The translations under genes and the position numbers were made by a program. This document shows, piece by piece, positions 1-8,947 of a stretch of DNA of 64,000 bases. The first letter of the stretch is position 1. Every line of letters starts with the position of its first letter. The stretch lies in the NCBI RefSeq assembly GCF_014204895.1, contig NZ_JACHMF010000001.1, forward strand, positions 8,494,001 through 8,558,000, written 5' to 3'. The notes under the pieces were generated by a model, which was not told where the DNA came from, searched no databases, and was given only the letters and a program-made list of their open reading frames with translations. Source of the DNA: Paractinoplanes abujensis (GTDB taxonomy: Bacteria; Actinomycetota; Actinomycetes; Mycobacteriales; Micromonosporaceae).

Positions 1-2
1 GG

Positions 3-455
3 CCGGGCGCCGACGGCATCGCGTTCGTCGTGCAGACCGAGGGCCCGCGGGCCCTCGGCGGCTGGGGCGGCGGCGTCGGCTACCGCGGCATCAAGCCCAG
101 CCTGGCGGTCGAGTTCGACATCTACCAGAACGCGTTCGACCCGAGCCGCAACCACCTCGCGGTGGTGCTCGGCGGGAACCCGGACTACCAGGACGCCGTG
201 GCCGAGTCGCCGATCCCGCTGTACGGCCGCCCGTTCAACGCCCGGGTCAGCTACGACGCCGAGGCGAGCCTGCTGCGGGTCTACGTCAAGGCGCTCAGCG
301 CCGGCGCCCGCGAGCGGCAGGTGCTCGAGCAGGAGATCGACCTGGCCCAGCACGTGCGCGGCGACTCCGCGTGGGTCGGCTTCACCGGATCCACCGGAAC
401 GGGCCTCTCGAAGCAGGACATCTACTCCTGGACGCTCCAGGGGTCGGAAGCCTGA
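3..455 (+). CDS. L-type (legume-like) lectin domain protein, C-terminal part
   Basis: The reading frame is open from the window edge, so the gene begins upstream. A GTG lies at 30, but the residues before it (GADGIAFV) are the conserved legume-lectin strand, so 30 is not the true start. The roughly 150 visible residues carry GADGIAFVVQ, then VEFDIYQN (the acidic metal-site region of L-type lectins) and end with WVGFTGSTGTG and IYSWTLQG, the usual closing strands of the beta-sandwich. It probably binds glycans and is probably secreted, but the N-terminus is not visible. A hairpin terminator follows, so it is likely not co-transcribed with the glycosyltransferase genes downstream, although its position suggests a related surface-glycan role. 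Confidence 0.8.
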   Translation, partial: PGADGIAFVVQTEGPRALGGWGGGVGYRGIKPSLAVEFDIYQNAFDPSRNHLAVVLGGNPDYQDAVAESPIPLYGRPFNARVSYDAEASLLRVYVKALSAGARERQVLEQEIDLAQHVRGDSAWVGFTGSTGTGLSKQDIYSWTLQGSEA

Positions 456-472
456 CCAGGTAATGCGCCGGT

Positions 473-507
473 GCCGGCCGGTCACGCCGGCCGGCCCGGC
501 GGCTTTT
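473..507 (+). terminator. Intrinsic terminator after the lectin gene
   Basis: A perfect 9-bp GC stem (473-481 pairing with 487-495) encloses a 5-nt loop and is followed after a few bases by a short run of T. It lies 18 bp after the lectin stop codon and before the SD of the GT2 gene, which separates the lectin from the glycosyltransferase operon. Confidence 0.6.
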
Positions 508-536
508 GACGTCCCCACCGAGTCTTGGAGAGAAGT

Positions 537-1349
537 ATGTCGACGGTCCCCTACGCTCGCCCTCAGGCCGGAGCGGGAACCGAGCTGCCGCCCCCGGTGA
601 TCGCGACCGCGGGTGAGCCGCTGGTCAGCGTCATCATCCCGGCCCTGAACGAGGCGCGGAACCTGCCGCACGTGATGGCCGCCCTGCCCCAGGTCGACGA
701 GGTCATCCTGGTCGACGGCGGGTCGACCGACGACACGGTCGACGTGGCCCGCCGCCTGATGCCCGGCATCCGGGTCGTCCAGCAGAACCGCCGGGGCAAG
801 GGCAACGCGCTGGCCTGCGGGTTCGCCGCCGCCACGGGCGACATCCTGGTCATGATCGACGCCGACGGGTCGACCGACCCCCGGGAGATCCCGAGCTTCA
901 TCGAGGCGCTGCGCTCCGGCGCCGACTTCGCCAAGGGCTCTCGCTTCTCGACCGGCGGCGGCAGCGCCGACATCACCCGCCTGCGCCGGGCCGGCAACCT
1001 CGGCCTGAGCCTGATGGTCAACCTCCTGTTCCGGACGCGGTACAGCGACCTCTGCTACGGCTACAACGCCTTCTGGGCCCGTCACCTCGACGTCTTCGGG
1101 CTGGACAGCACCACCGCGGCCGAGGGGCGGCTGTGGGGCGACGGCTTCGAGATCGAGACCCTGCTCAACCTGCGCGCGGCCCGGGCCCGGCTGCGCATCG
1201 TCGAGGTGCCCAGCTTCGAGCAGCAGCGCCTGTACGGCGAGAGCAACCTCAACGCGTTCACCGACGGGATGCGGGTGCTGCGCACCATCGCCCGCGAGTG
1301 GCCGCGCCGGCGCCCGGCCGGCGACCGCGCGCCGGAGCGGACGCGGTGA
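537..1349 (+). CDS. Family 2 glycosyltransferase (DPM1-like)
   Basis: 270 residues. The ATG at 537 is chosen because GGAGAG lies 4-9 nt upstream; an in-frame TTG at 525 lies on that SD and is unlikely. GT-A signatures are clear: VSVIIPALNEARNL at the start, VDGGSTDDT for nucleotide-sugar contact and MIDADGS, the DxD metal site. GDGFEIE near residue 200 resembles polyprenyl-phosphate glycosyltransferases. There is no transmembrane helix, so it should act at the cytoplasmic face, transferring a nucleotide-activated sugar to a lipid or growing glycan. It is the first gene of a coupled polysaccharide cluster; its TGA overlaps the GTG of the next gene by 4 nt. Sugar and acceptor cannot be told from sequence. 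Confidence 0.88.
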   Translation: MSTVPYARPQAGAGTELPPPVIATAGEPLVSVIIPALNEARNLPHVMAALPQVDEVILVDGGSTDDTVDVARRLMPGIRVVQQNRRGKGNALACGFAAATGDILVMIDADGSTDPREIPSFIEALRSGADFAKGSRFSTGGGSADITRLRRAGNLGLSLMVNLLFRTRYSDLCYGYNAFWARHLDVFGLDSTTAAEGRLWGDGFEIETLLNLRAARARLRIVEVPSFEQQRLYGESNLNAFTDGMRVLRTIAREWPRRRPAGDRAPERTR

Positions 1350-2470
1350 GGATCGGCGTCGTCACGAGCGCCTACCACCCCGAGGTCGGTGGCGTGGAGA
1401 CCCACGTCCGCCGGCTCTGCGCCGCGCTGGTGGCGACCGGTGACGAGGTCGAGGTGCTGACCCAGGCCGCCGCGGGCTCGGTCGAGACGATCGACGGCGT
1501 CGTGGTCAGGCGCTTCCCGCTCACCGTCTCCGCCGCCAACTACCGGTTCTCGGTGGGGCTGTGGAAGTGGCTGCGCGGCCACGCGGGCCGCTACGACGTG
1601 TTGCACGCGCACAGCTACCACGCCCTGGCTGCGCTGCCGGCCGCGCTGACCAACCGCACCCCGATGGTCTTCACGCCGCACTACCACGGCACCGGGCACA
1701 GCCGGTTACGCGCGGCTCTGCACCCCGTCTACCGCCCGCTCGGCCGCCGGATCGTGGCCCGCTCGAGCCGGATCATCTGCGTCACCCGGGCCGAACGGGA
1801 ACTGCTGATCGGTCACTTCCCGGAGGCGCGCAACCGGATGGTGGTCGTGCCCAACGGCACCGACCCCGCCCCCGACTTGGTGGCCGGGCCCGAGCCGGGG
1901 CGCAGCATCCTCTGCGTGGGCCGGCTCGAACGCTACAAGCGGGTCGACCGGGTCATCCGGGCCATGACCCAGCTGCCCGGCGACCACCGGCTCGATGTGG
2001 TGGGCGCCGGTCCGGCCGCCGAGGAGTGGCAACAGCTGGCCGACCGCCTCGGCCTGAGCCCGGACCGGGTCGTCTTCCACGGCCGCCTGCCCGACGGCGC
2101 CTTCCACGCCCGGATGGCGTCGGCCGCCGCCGTGGTTTCGGCCTCGGCCCACGAGGCGTTCGGCATGGCCGTGGCCGACGCGCTGACCGCCGGCATCCCG
2201 ACCGTCGCCTCCTTCATCCCGGCGCATCGCGAGCTGGCCGCCATGGCCGCCCCTGGCGCGCCGCTGTGGCTGGTCAACCCGGACGACGAGGCCGCGCTGG
2301 CCGACGCGCTGCGGGTCGCGGCGGGCACCGACCGGGCCGAGCACGGCCGCAACACGCTGCCCACCTGGAGCGACGTCGTGCTGGCGACCCGCGAGATCTA
2401 CACCGGCGTGGCACCCCCGGTCCACGTCATCCAGCAGGCCAAGGCCGGTGCCGGAGCCGGCGACCGATGA
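1346..2470 (+). CDS. Family 4 glycosyltransferase
   Basis: 374 residues. The GTG start overlaps the upstream stop by 4 nt, indicating translational coupling; longer versions read through the GT2 gene and are rejected. GT-B architecture: N-terminal Rossmann half with a glycine-rich acceptor loop (SAYHPEVGGVETHVRRL), middle segment VVPNGTD, then ILCVGRLERYKRVDRVI and VVGAGPAAEEW. The C-terminal donor motif reads HEAFGMAVADAL, with the second glutamate of the usual E-x7-E replaced by Asp. Residue 121 is encoded by TTA (1706-1708), a very rare codon here, which could make the gene dependent on a bldA-type tRNA-Leu. It likely adds one sugar of a surface polysaccharide. Confidence 0.88.
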   Translation: MRIGVVTSAYHPEVGGVETHVRRLCAALVATGDEVEVLTQAAAGSVETIDGVVVRRFPLTVSAANYRFSVGLWKWLRGHAGRYDVLHAHSYHALAALPAALTNRTPMVFTPHYHGTGHSRLRAALHPVYRPLGRRIVARSSRIICVTRAERELLIGHFPEARNRMVVVPNGTDPAPDLVAGPEPGRSILCVGRLERYKRVDRVIRAMTQLPGDHRLDVVGAGPAAEEWQQLADRLGLSPDRVVFHGRLPDGAFHARMASAAAVVSASAHEAFGMAVADALTAGIPTVASFIPAHRELAAMAAPGAPLWLVNPDDEAALADALRVAAGTDRAEHGRNTLPTWSDVVLATREIYTGVAPPVHVIQQAKAGAGAGDR

Positions 2471-4398
2471 CCCTGACCCAGCCGGTCGCTGCCGATCGTC
2501 TCCACCGCGCCGCCGCGAGCCCGCCCGAGGCGCCCGCGGCGGCGTCCCGGCGTCCGGCCCTGGCCTGCGCGGTGACCCTGGTCGTGACCGGTGGGGCCGG
2601 AGCCGCCCTGCTCGTGGCGGCCAACCGGGCCGCCGAGTGGGACACCGGCCGCCAGTTCGGGCTGTTCTGGCTGGGCATGCTGGTCTTCACGCTGCCCGCG
2701 GTGGCCTGGCTGGTGCGCCGCACCTCGAGCGCCCGCCTGCGCGTGGCGGTCCTCACCGCGTACGCGGGCTTCACCTACCTGCCCAAACTGCTGCGCACGC
2801 CGGACGGGCCGCTCTATCACGACGAGTTCGCGCACTGGCGGCAGGCGCACCAGATCCTGCTCGACGGCCGGCTCTTCGAGCAGAACCCGATCGTCAAGGT
2901 CGTCGGGGACTTCCCCGGCCTGCACTCGACCGTCGCGTCGATCTCGGCCCTGACCGGCGTCTCGATCTGGCACGGCGCGCTGTTCGTGCTGATCACCGCG
3001 CACCTGCTCGTCGTGCTGGGCGTGGCCGTGCTGGCCGAGGAGATCTGGCCGGACGGCCGGATCGCCGCCGTGGCCGCCGTCCTGTACAGCATGAACAGCT
3101 CCTTCTTGTTCTTCGACACCCAGTTCGGGTACGAGTCGCTGGCGATCCCGCTGCTGGTGTGGACGCTCGTCGCGCTGCACCGGGCGATGCGCGGACCGGC
3201 CGGACGGGCCCGGCTGGGCTGGTCCGCGGTCACCCTGGTGCTCTCGGCGGCCACCATCGCCACCCACCACCTGACCGCGCTCGGCCTGCTCGGCGTCATG
3301 CTGATCCTCTGCGCGGTGGCCACTGCCCGGGCGTTGCGCCGCAGCCACCCGCGCGCGGTGACCTGGACCGCCTGGGTGCTGACCGGCTCGGCCGCCGTGC
3401 TCGTGGTGACGTACCTGGCCGTGGTCGCCCCGCGCACGGCCGGCTATCTCGACCCTTACCTGGCCAAGGCGCTCGACCAGGTCGCCGGCATGGCCGGGAG
3501 CAGTGGCTCGGGCAAGCGCACGCTGTTCCGCGAGTCGGTCGCGCCCTGGTGGGAGCGGTACGCCGCGTTCGGCGCGCAGGGCCTGGCCGGGGCGGCGATG
3601 GCCGCGGCCCTGTGGCGGCTGCGCTATCGGCGGACCGGCGACGCGGTCTCCCGTACGGGGGCACTGGCCATGCTGGTGCTGGGCTCGCTGTACTTCCCGG
3701 CCGCCCTGCTCATCCTGACCCCGTCCGGCGCCGAGGGCGCGCGCCGCTCGTGGGCGTTCAGCTATCTCGGGATCGCGCTGGTCGTGGCCCCGGTCGTGGT
3801 GGCGCTGCTCGACCACGCGACCCGCCGCACGGCTCGGGCCGCCGTCGCCGTGGCCTTGCTCGCGGCGTGCACGGTCGCGCTGGTCGGCAACACCGCGGCC
3901 GGCATGAACCCGTCGTACCGGTTCCCGGGCCCGCCCGTCTTCGGCTCGGACACCCGCTCGGCCATCCCCGAGGTGGCCGCCGCCTCGGCGTGGCTGCGCG
4001 AGACCCAGGGCCGCGACCTGCGCATCGTGGCCGACCGTTACTCCGGGCTGATCTTCGGGTCGTACGGGGAGCAGCGGCCGGTCACCGGTTCCCAGTCCTT
4101 CCGCACGTACGACCTTTACCTCGCCCAGCCCGGCCGGGAGATCCCGCCCCGCCTGATCGAGCAGCTCAGCTCGTGGCGGTTCGGCTATCTGATCGTCGAC
4201 CGGCGGATGGCCCGGGAGGTGCCGGAGATCCAGATCTACTTCGAGACCAACGAGCCGGTCCCGCACGACGGCCGGCCCGCGTTCACCCTCGGTCAGCTCA
4301 CCAAGTTCGACCACACGCCGTGGACCATCAAGATCTACGACAGCGGCAACATCGCGATCTACCGGTTCGACTTCACCTCGTACGGGGGTCCCCGGTGA
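2467..4398 (+). CDS. Multi-pass membrane protein, GT-C glycosyltransferase-like
   Basis: 643 residues. The ATG overlaps the previous stop by 4 nt. About a dozen hydrophobic helices span residues 30-490, followed by a soluble C-terminal segment of roughly 140 residues. In the first large outer loop the acidic/aromatic motif YHDEFAHWRQAH resembles the catalytic loop of GT-C enzymes (PMT/ArnT class), which use polyprenyl-phosphate sugars outside the membrane. The C-terminal soluble part (SDTRSAIPEVAAASAWLRE) also resembles periplasmic domains of such proteins. By position it could be the extracytoplasmic glycosyltransferase or the polymerase of the cluster. No exact family is certain, so the activity is inferred from topology and the loop motif. 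Confidence 0.6.
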   Translation: MTLTQPVAADRLHRAAASPPEAPAAASRRPALACAVTLVVTGGAGAALLVAANRAAEWDTGRQFGLFWLGMLVFTLPAVAWLVRRTSSARLRVAVLTAYAGFTYLPKLLRTPDGPLYHDEFAHWRQAHQILLDGRLFEQNPIVKVVGDFPGLHSTVASISALTGVSIWHGALFVLITAHLLVVLGVAVLAEEIWPDGRIAAVAAVLYSMNSSFLFFDTQFGYESLAIPLLVWTLVALHRAMRGPAGRARLGWSAVTLVLSAATIATHHLTALGLLGVMLILCAVATARALRRSHPRAVTWTAWVLTGSAAVLVVTYLAVVAPRTAGYLDPYLAKALDQVAGMAGSSGSGKRTLFRESVAPWWERYAAFGAQGLAGAAMAAALWRLRYRRTGDAVSRTGALAMLVLGSLYFPAALLILTPSGAEGARRSWAFSYLGIALVVAPVVVALLDHATRRTARAAVAVALLAACTVALVGNTAAGMNPSYRFPGPPVFGSDTRSAIPEVAAASAWLRETQGRDLRIVADRYSGLIFGSYGEQRPVTGSQSFRTYDLYLAQPGREIPPRLIEQLSSWRFGYLIVDRRMAREVPEIQIYFETNEPVPHDGRPAFTLGQLTKFDHTPWTIKIYDSGNIAIYRFDFTSYGGPR

Positions 4399-5153
4399 CC
4401 ACGCCGCGCCTGCTGGCCGCCGTCTACGGCGCCCTGCTCCTGCTGGCCCTGGCCGGCAGGCTGCCCTGGCTGCTGGTGCCGGTCTGCCTGGCCACCCTGA
4501 CCGTGCTCGGCGAGCTGTGGCTGCGCGCGCTGACCGGCGAGGGCATGCCCCCACTGCACCGGATCGGCCTGGCCACCGCGGCCGGCCTGGTCAGCCTCCC
4601 GTTCGTGGCGCTCACCCTGCACGTCTGCGGGATCGCGATCCGCGCCCGCTCGGTCGCGGCCGGCCTGGCCGTGCTGGTCACCCTGCTCGGCCTGGCGGTG
4701 CTGGTGCGCGAGCGGGCCACCGGGGCCACGGCCGACCCGCGCCTGCCCCGCATGATCGGCGCCGTCGTTGTCCCCGGCGTGCTCATGCTGGCGGCCGGCT
4801 TCTGCGCGCTCGAGGCGTACGACCGGATGCCGCACCCGCCGCAGCCGGGCTACACGAGCGTGGCGCTCACCGGGTGGGCCGCGGGCATCGACCGGCCGGT
4901 CGCCATCCCGGCCCGCGGCGTGCACGTGCGGCTGCGGGTGAGCAGCGCCGGGCTGCCCGCCGCGACCGCGCCGCTGCGGGTGCGCGTGGGCCAGCGACTC
5001 GTTGCCACCCGCCCGCTGGCCGTCGCGCCCGACGCCACCGACGCCGTCGAGGTCTTCGTGCCCGCCCCGCCCGACGGCTGCCTGCACCGCATCGAGATCA
5101 GCCTGGGCCCGGCGAGCACCGTGTTCTACGGCCGGGGGCCGGCCGGATGTTGA
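4395..5153 (+). CDS. Membrane protein of the polysaccharide cluster, unknown function
   Basis: 252 residues. The GTG start overlaps the preceding stop by 4 nt. Residues 1-145 contain about five hydrophobic helices; residues 150-252 form a soluble, probably extracytoplasmic, beta-rich region (VHVRLRVSSAGLPAA, VEVFVPAPPDGCLHRIEISLG). I do not recognise the family. The stop overlaps the flippase start, so it is translated with the polysaccharide genes. A role as an accessory subunit of the GT-C-like protein or of export is inference from context only. Confidence 0.6.
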   Translation: MTTPRLLAAVYGALLLLALAGRLPWLLVPVCLATLTVLGELWLRALTGEGMPPLHRIGLATAAGLVSLPFVALTLHVCGIAIRARSVAAGLAVLVTLLGLAVLVRERATGATADPRLPRMIGAVVVPGVLMLAAGFCALEAYDRMPHPPQPGYTSVALTGWAAGIDRPVAIPARGVHVRLRVSSAGLPAATAPLRVRVGQRLVATRPLAVAPDATDAVEVFVPAPPDGCLHRIEISLGPASTVFYGRGPAGC

Positions 5154-6403
5154 GGACCGTCTCCCGCGACTCGCTGGCCCGCAACAGCGTGTTGATCATG
5201 GCGAGCACGGTCGGCACGGCTGGGCTGGGCTACCTCTACTGGCTGCTGGCCGCGCGGCAGCCGGGCCAGCCGGCGATGGGCACGGCCACCGCCCTGATCT
5301 CCGTCTCCGCAGTGGTCAGCATGGTGTCCAACCTGGGCCTCGGGCACATGTTCATCCAGCGGCTGCCCGGCACCGGCGTACGGGAATGGTCGCGGATCGT
5401 CGGCGCGGGACTGCTCACCGGATGCGGCGTCACCGCGGCCGTCGCGTTCGCCGCGGCCGCGGTGCTGCCCTCGCTGGCCGCGAACTTCGCCTTCCTGCGC
5501 AGCTCGTCGGGCGTCGCCGCGCTGGTCGTGGCGTCGGTCGCGCTGACCGCCACGACCCTGCTCGACAACGTGTTCGTGGCCCACCGGGCCAGCCACGGCA
5601 TGCTCACCCGCAACCTGGCCCTGGCCGGCGGCAAACTGGCCACGCTGGCCCTGCTGACCTGGGCCGGCTACGGCGGGGCGGGCGTCGTGCTGGTGGCCTG
5701 GACACTGCCGTCGGTCGCCGTCACGGCGTACACGCTGACCACGATGCTGAGCCGGCTGCGGCCCGGGGCCCGGCTCACCACCCGCGGGATCGGCGCCGAA
5801 CTGCGGCACGTGCAGGGCTCGCTGGGCGGTCACCACCTGATCAACTTGGCCCAGGCCGGGCCCACCGCGCTGCTGCCGGTGCTGGTCACGGCCCGGCTCG
5901 GAGCCGAAGCCAACGGCCACTTCTACGTGGCCTGGATGACGGCGTCGGTGCTGTTCATGGTCTCGCCCGCGGTCGCCTCGGCCCTCTACGCCGAACGCTC
6001 CAACGCGGCCCCGGCCGGCCTGCCCAGGGCCGCGCTCGTCGTGCTGGCCGTGACCGGGCTGCCCGCGCTCGTGCTGTTCTTCGCCGGGGAGTCGATCCTC
6101 GGGCTGTTCAGCGCGAGTTACGCGGACCAGGGCGCGCTGCTGCTCAAGATCCTCGTGCTGGCCGCCCTGCCCGACGCCGTCACCAACCTGGCCGTCGCGC
6201 ACTGGCGGTCGCTCGGCGAGTTCCGGCGCTGCCTGCGGCTCAACCTGCTGATGGCCACCGTCTGCCTGACCCTGACCTGGCTCTGGCTGCCCGGCACCGG
6301 AATCGAGGCGGCGGGCATCGCGTGGCTCGCCGGGCAGACCACCGGCGCCCTCGTCGTCGCCGTCCGTTGCTTGCCGACCCGTCGAAAGGCCTCCGCTGCA
6401 TGA
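5147..6403 (+). CDS. Polysaccharide flippase, Wzx/MATE-like
   Basis: 418 residues. The ATG lies 7 nt inside the previous gene. The protein starts with the polar segment typical of this class (SRDSLARNSVLIMASTVGTAGLGYLYW) and has about 12 predicted transmembrane helices to its C-terminus, matching polysaccharide biosynthesis/MviN-type transporters. The expected role is to flip lipid-linked oligosaccharide units from the cytoplasmic to the outer leaflet. It sits between glycosyltransferase genes, as in Wzx/Wzy-dependent clusters. A recognisable Wzy polymerase and an initiating glycosyl-phosphate transferase are not in the window and may lie upstream. Confidence 0.82.
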   Translation: MLRTVSRDSLARNSVLIMASTVGTAGLGYLYWLLAARQPGQPAMGTATALISVSAVVSMVSNLGLGHMFIQRLPGTGVREWSRIVGAGLLTGCGVTAAVAFAAAAVLPSLAANFAFLRSSSGVAALVVASVALTATTLLDNVFVAHRASHGMLTRNLALAGGKLATLALLTWAGYGGAGVVLVAWTLPSVAVTAYTLTTMLSRLRPGARLTTRGIGAELRHVQGSLGGHHLINLAQAGPTALLPVLVTARLGAEANGHFYVAWMTASVLFMVSPAVASALYAERSNAAPAGLPRAALVVLAVTGLPALVLFFAGESILGLFSASYADQGALLLKILVLAALPDAVTNLAVAHWRSLGEFRRCLRLNLLMATVCLTLTWLWLPGTGIEAAGIAWLAGQTTGALVVAVRCLPTRRKASAA

Positions 6404-7626
6404 AAATCCTGCACCTGTCCAACCTGTACGCCCCCGTCATCGGCGGGCTCGAGCGCAGCATCGCCACCAGCAGCGAGGAGCTGGTACGACGCGGGCACGA
6501 GGTCACCGTGCTCACGCTGGCGACCCCGCTCGCCGGACACGACGAAGAGATCCGGGGCGTACGGGTGAAACGCGTGCGCAGCGTGGCCAACACCCTGCTG
6601 CCCGGCATGAACGCGGACGCCGGCAAACCGTTCCACCCGACCACCGCCGACCCGCTGACCACCGCGGCCATCCGGCGGGTGCTGCTCTCCGGCCAGTACG
6701 ACGTGGTGCACAGCCACGACTGGATGATGTACAGCTACCTGCCCCTGCGCTACGGCCGCGGGGGACTGCCGCACGTGCACACGGCGCACGACTTCGGCTT
6801 CACGTGCGTCAAGAAAACCTTCGCCCGCAACGGCCGTACGTGCGGCGGCCCACGGCTCGGCCAGTGCGTGCCCTGCGCGACCCCGCAGTACGGGCGGCCC
6901 AAATCGGCCCTGCTGACCACCGCGCTGCGGGCCCAGCGGCACCGGGGCATCGACGCGCTCACCGCGATCTCGCCCGCCGTCGCCGCCGGGGTCAGCCACG
7001 GGCGGCTCCCCGGTGACCTGCCCGTCCAGGTGATCACGTCGCTGGTGCCGGACGGACTGGACGAACTGGCCCGCAACACCCCCCGCCCGGCCTGGCTGCC
7101 CGACCGGCCCTACCTGCTCTTCGTGGGCGCGCTGGGACCGCACAAGGGCATCGACGTGCTCTTCGAGGCGTACCGGCGCTTGGTGTCCCTCGGCGATGCC
7201 CCGGCGCTGGTCTGCATCGGGACGCCCCGCGACGACACCCCACCCGTCCCCGAAGGCGTGATCGTGCGCCACAACGTGCCGCACCCCGAAGTGATGGCGG
7301 CCTGGCACGGCGCCGCGGCCGGAGTCGTGCCCTCCGTCTTCGAGCCCATGGGCCAGGTGGCGGTGGAAGCCCTGCTGGCCGGCACCCCGCTGATCGCCAC
7401 CGCGGCGGGCGGCCTGGCCGACATGATCCGCGACGGCGAGAGCGGCCTGCAGGTGCCGGTAGGTGACGTGGGCGCGCTCGTGACCGCGATCCGGCGGTTG
7501 CTCACCGACCCCGGCCTGACCGCGCGGCTGCGCACAGCCGGCCACCGGCGCGGACTCGACTACACCGCCGCCCGCGTCGTCCCGCAGATCGAGGAGGTTT
7601 ACCGTGCCTGCATCGCCGCTTCCTGA
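6400..7626 (+). CDS. Family 4 glycosyltransferase
   Basis: 408 residues. The ATG overlaps the flippase stop by 4 nt. The N-terminus reads MKILHLSNLYAPVIGGLERS, the canonical GT4 glycine loop. LFVGALGPHKGIDVLFEAY follows in the C-terminal Rossmann half, and the donor motif FEPMGQVAVEALLAG keeps the E-x7-E pair. A cysteine-rich stretch (residues about 135-165, around TCVKKTFARNGRTCGG) is seen in several GT4 relatives and may be structural. Cytoplasmic retaining transferase of the polysaccharide cluster; sugar unknown. Confidence 0.88.
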   Translation: MKILHLSNLYAPVIGGLERSIATSSEELVRRGHEVTVLTLATPLAGHDEEIRGVRVKRVRSVANTLLPGMNADAGKPFHPTTADPLTTAAIRRVLLSGQYDVVHSHDWMMYSYLPLRYGRGGLPHVHTAHDFGFTCVKKTFARNGRTCGGPRLGQCVPCATPQYGRPKSALLTTALRAQRHRGIDALTAISPAVAAGVSHGRLPGDLPVQVITSLVPDGLDELARNTPRPAWLPDRPYLLFVGALGPHKGIDVLFEAYRRLVSLGDAPALVCIGTPRDDTPPVPEGVIVRHNVPHPEVMAAWHGAAAGVVPSVFEPMGQVAVEALLAGTPLIATAAGGLADMIRDGESGLQVPVGDVGALVTAIRRLLTDPGLTARLRTAGHRRGLDYTAARVVPQIEEVYRACIAAS

Positions 7627-8947
7627 TGGCGACGGCCCCACCCGGATCGTGGTCGTCGGCTCCGGCTGGCGCTTCCTCTCCGGCATCAGCTACTACACCT
7701 GCCGGCTGAGCAACGCGCTGGCCACCCGCTACGAAGTGGGCGCGATCCTGATGCGGCAACTGCTGCCCACGCGGCTCTACCCGGGCCGCGCGCGCGTCGG
7801 CCACCGTCTCAATGCCCTCTCGTACGATCCCCGGGTCCACGTCTTCGACGGCATCGACTGGTGGGGCGTGCCGAGCCTGCTCCGCGCGGTGCTATTCCTG
7901 CGCTCGTTCCGCCCCGAAGTGCTCGTGCTGCAGTGGTGGACCGGCGCCGTGCTGCATTCCTACCTGGTGCTCGCGCTGGCCGCCCGCGCGCTCGGGATCC
8001 GCGTCGTCGTCGAGTTCCACGAGGTGCAGGACACCGGCGAGGCCCAGCACCGATGGGCCACGCTGTACTGCCGCACCCTGATCAAGCCCCTGCTCCGCCG
8101 CATCTCGGGCGTGATCGTCCACTCCGCCTTCGACCGGACCGCCCTGCGCTCCACTTACGACCTCGCGGGCGTCCCGGACGAGATCGCCTTGCACGGCCCG
8201 TTCGACCACCACGAGCGGGCAGCCGTGCCACCGGCGCGCCGCGCCCCCGAGCCCGCTTCAGCACCCGCCCCCACGTCCGCCCACATCTGCGCGCCCTCCG
8301 CCTCCGCTCCCGGTTCTGCTTCCGCCGCCGCCCCTGCGCCCCGCGCTGTCCCCACTACGCATGATCAAGTTCGTCTGCTGTTTTTCGGGACGATTCGCCC
8401 GTACAAGGGGCTTGAAGATCTTGTCGAGGCTTTCGGGCGGCTGCCGCAGCACTACACGCTCACGGTGGTGGGGGAGACGTGGGAGGGGTGGACCCTGCCC
8501 GCGGCGATGATCGCGGCATCGCCGGCCGCGTCGCGCATCACGTTCGTGAACCGCTATGTCGCGGATTCCGAGGTGGACGACTTCTTCGCCGCCGCCGACA
8601 TGGTGGTGCTGCCGTATCGGCGGAGTTCGGCCAGCGGGCCGCTGCACATCGCGATGAGTCACGGGTTGCCGGTCGTCGTCACCGCGGTCGGCGGGCTGGT
8701 CGAGGCCGCGTCCGCATACGCCGGCACGACCTTCGTGACCAGTGGGTCGCCGGCCGCGCTGGGCGAGGCGATCGTGTCGGCCACCGCAAACGTCGGAAGG
8801 CGGCACACCGACCCCTCCTCGTGGGAGAAGTCGGTGGCCGCCTTCACGCGCCTGTTCGCCCGGATGGGCGTACCCGTTGCTCAGGACGCGGAGATCACCG
8901 CGTCGTCGAACCAGACCGTGCCGGTGTTCTCGCCCGACTTGAGGTGA
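7604..8947 (+). CDS. Family 4-like glycosyltransferase with low-complexity insert
   Basis: 447 residues. The GTG at 7604 has a strong SD (GAGGAGG, 7591-7597) and lies 23 nt inside the previous gene. N-terminal half: VVVGSGWRFLSGISYYTCRL; C-terminal half: LLFFGTIRPYKGLEDLVEAF, a GT-B donor domain. Between them, residues about 205-250 are an Ala/Pro/Ser-rich linker. The donor-site motif reads SSASGPLHIAMSHG, so the classical E-x7-E glutamates are absent; related surface-glycan transferases share this form. The last 67 bp, encoding the tail after about residue 425, overlap the 3' end of the convergent glycoside hydrolase gene. Confidence 0.8.
   Translation: MPASPLPDGDGPTRIVVVGSGWRFLSGISYYTCRLSNALATRYEVGAILMRQLLPTRLYPGRARVGHRLNALSYDPRVHVFDGIDWWGVPSLLRAVLFLRSFRPEVLVLQWWTGAVLHSYLVLALAARALGIRVVVEFHEVQDTGEAQHRWATLYCRTLIKPLLRRISGVIVHSAFDRTALRSTYDLAGVPDEIALHGPFDHHERAAVPPARRAPEPASAPAPTSAHICAPSASAPGSASAAAPAPRAVPTTHDQVRLLFFGTIRPYKGLEDLVEAFGRLPQHYTLTVVGETWEGWTLPAAMIAASPAASRITFVNRYVADSEVDDFFAAADMVVLPYRRSSASGPLHIAMSHGLPVVVTAVGGLVEAASAYAGTTFVTSGSPAALGEAIVSATANVGRRHTDPSSWEKSVAAFTRLFARMGVPVAQDAEITASSNQTVPVFSPDLR

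Noticed and set aside
2398..4554. A 718-codon minus-strand frame opposite the GT-C-like gene
   Set aside because: Shadow frame with repetitive Arg/Gly/His/Gln composition and no SD or family motif.
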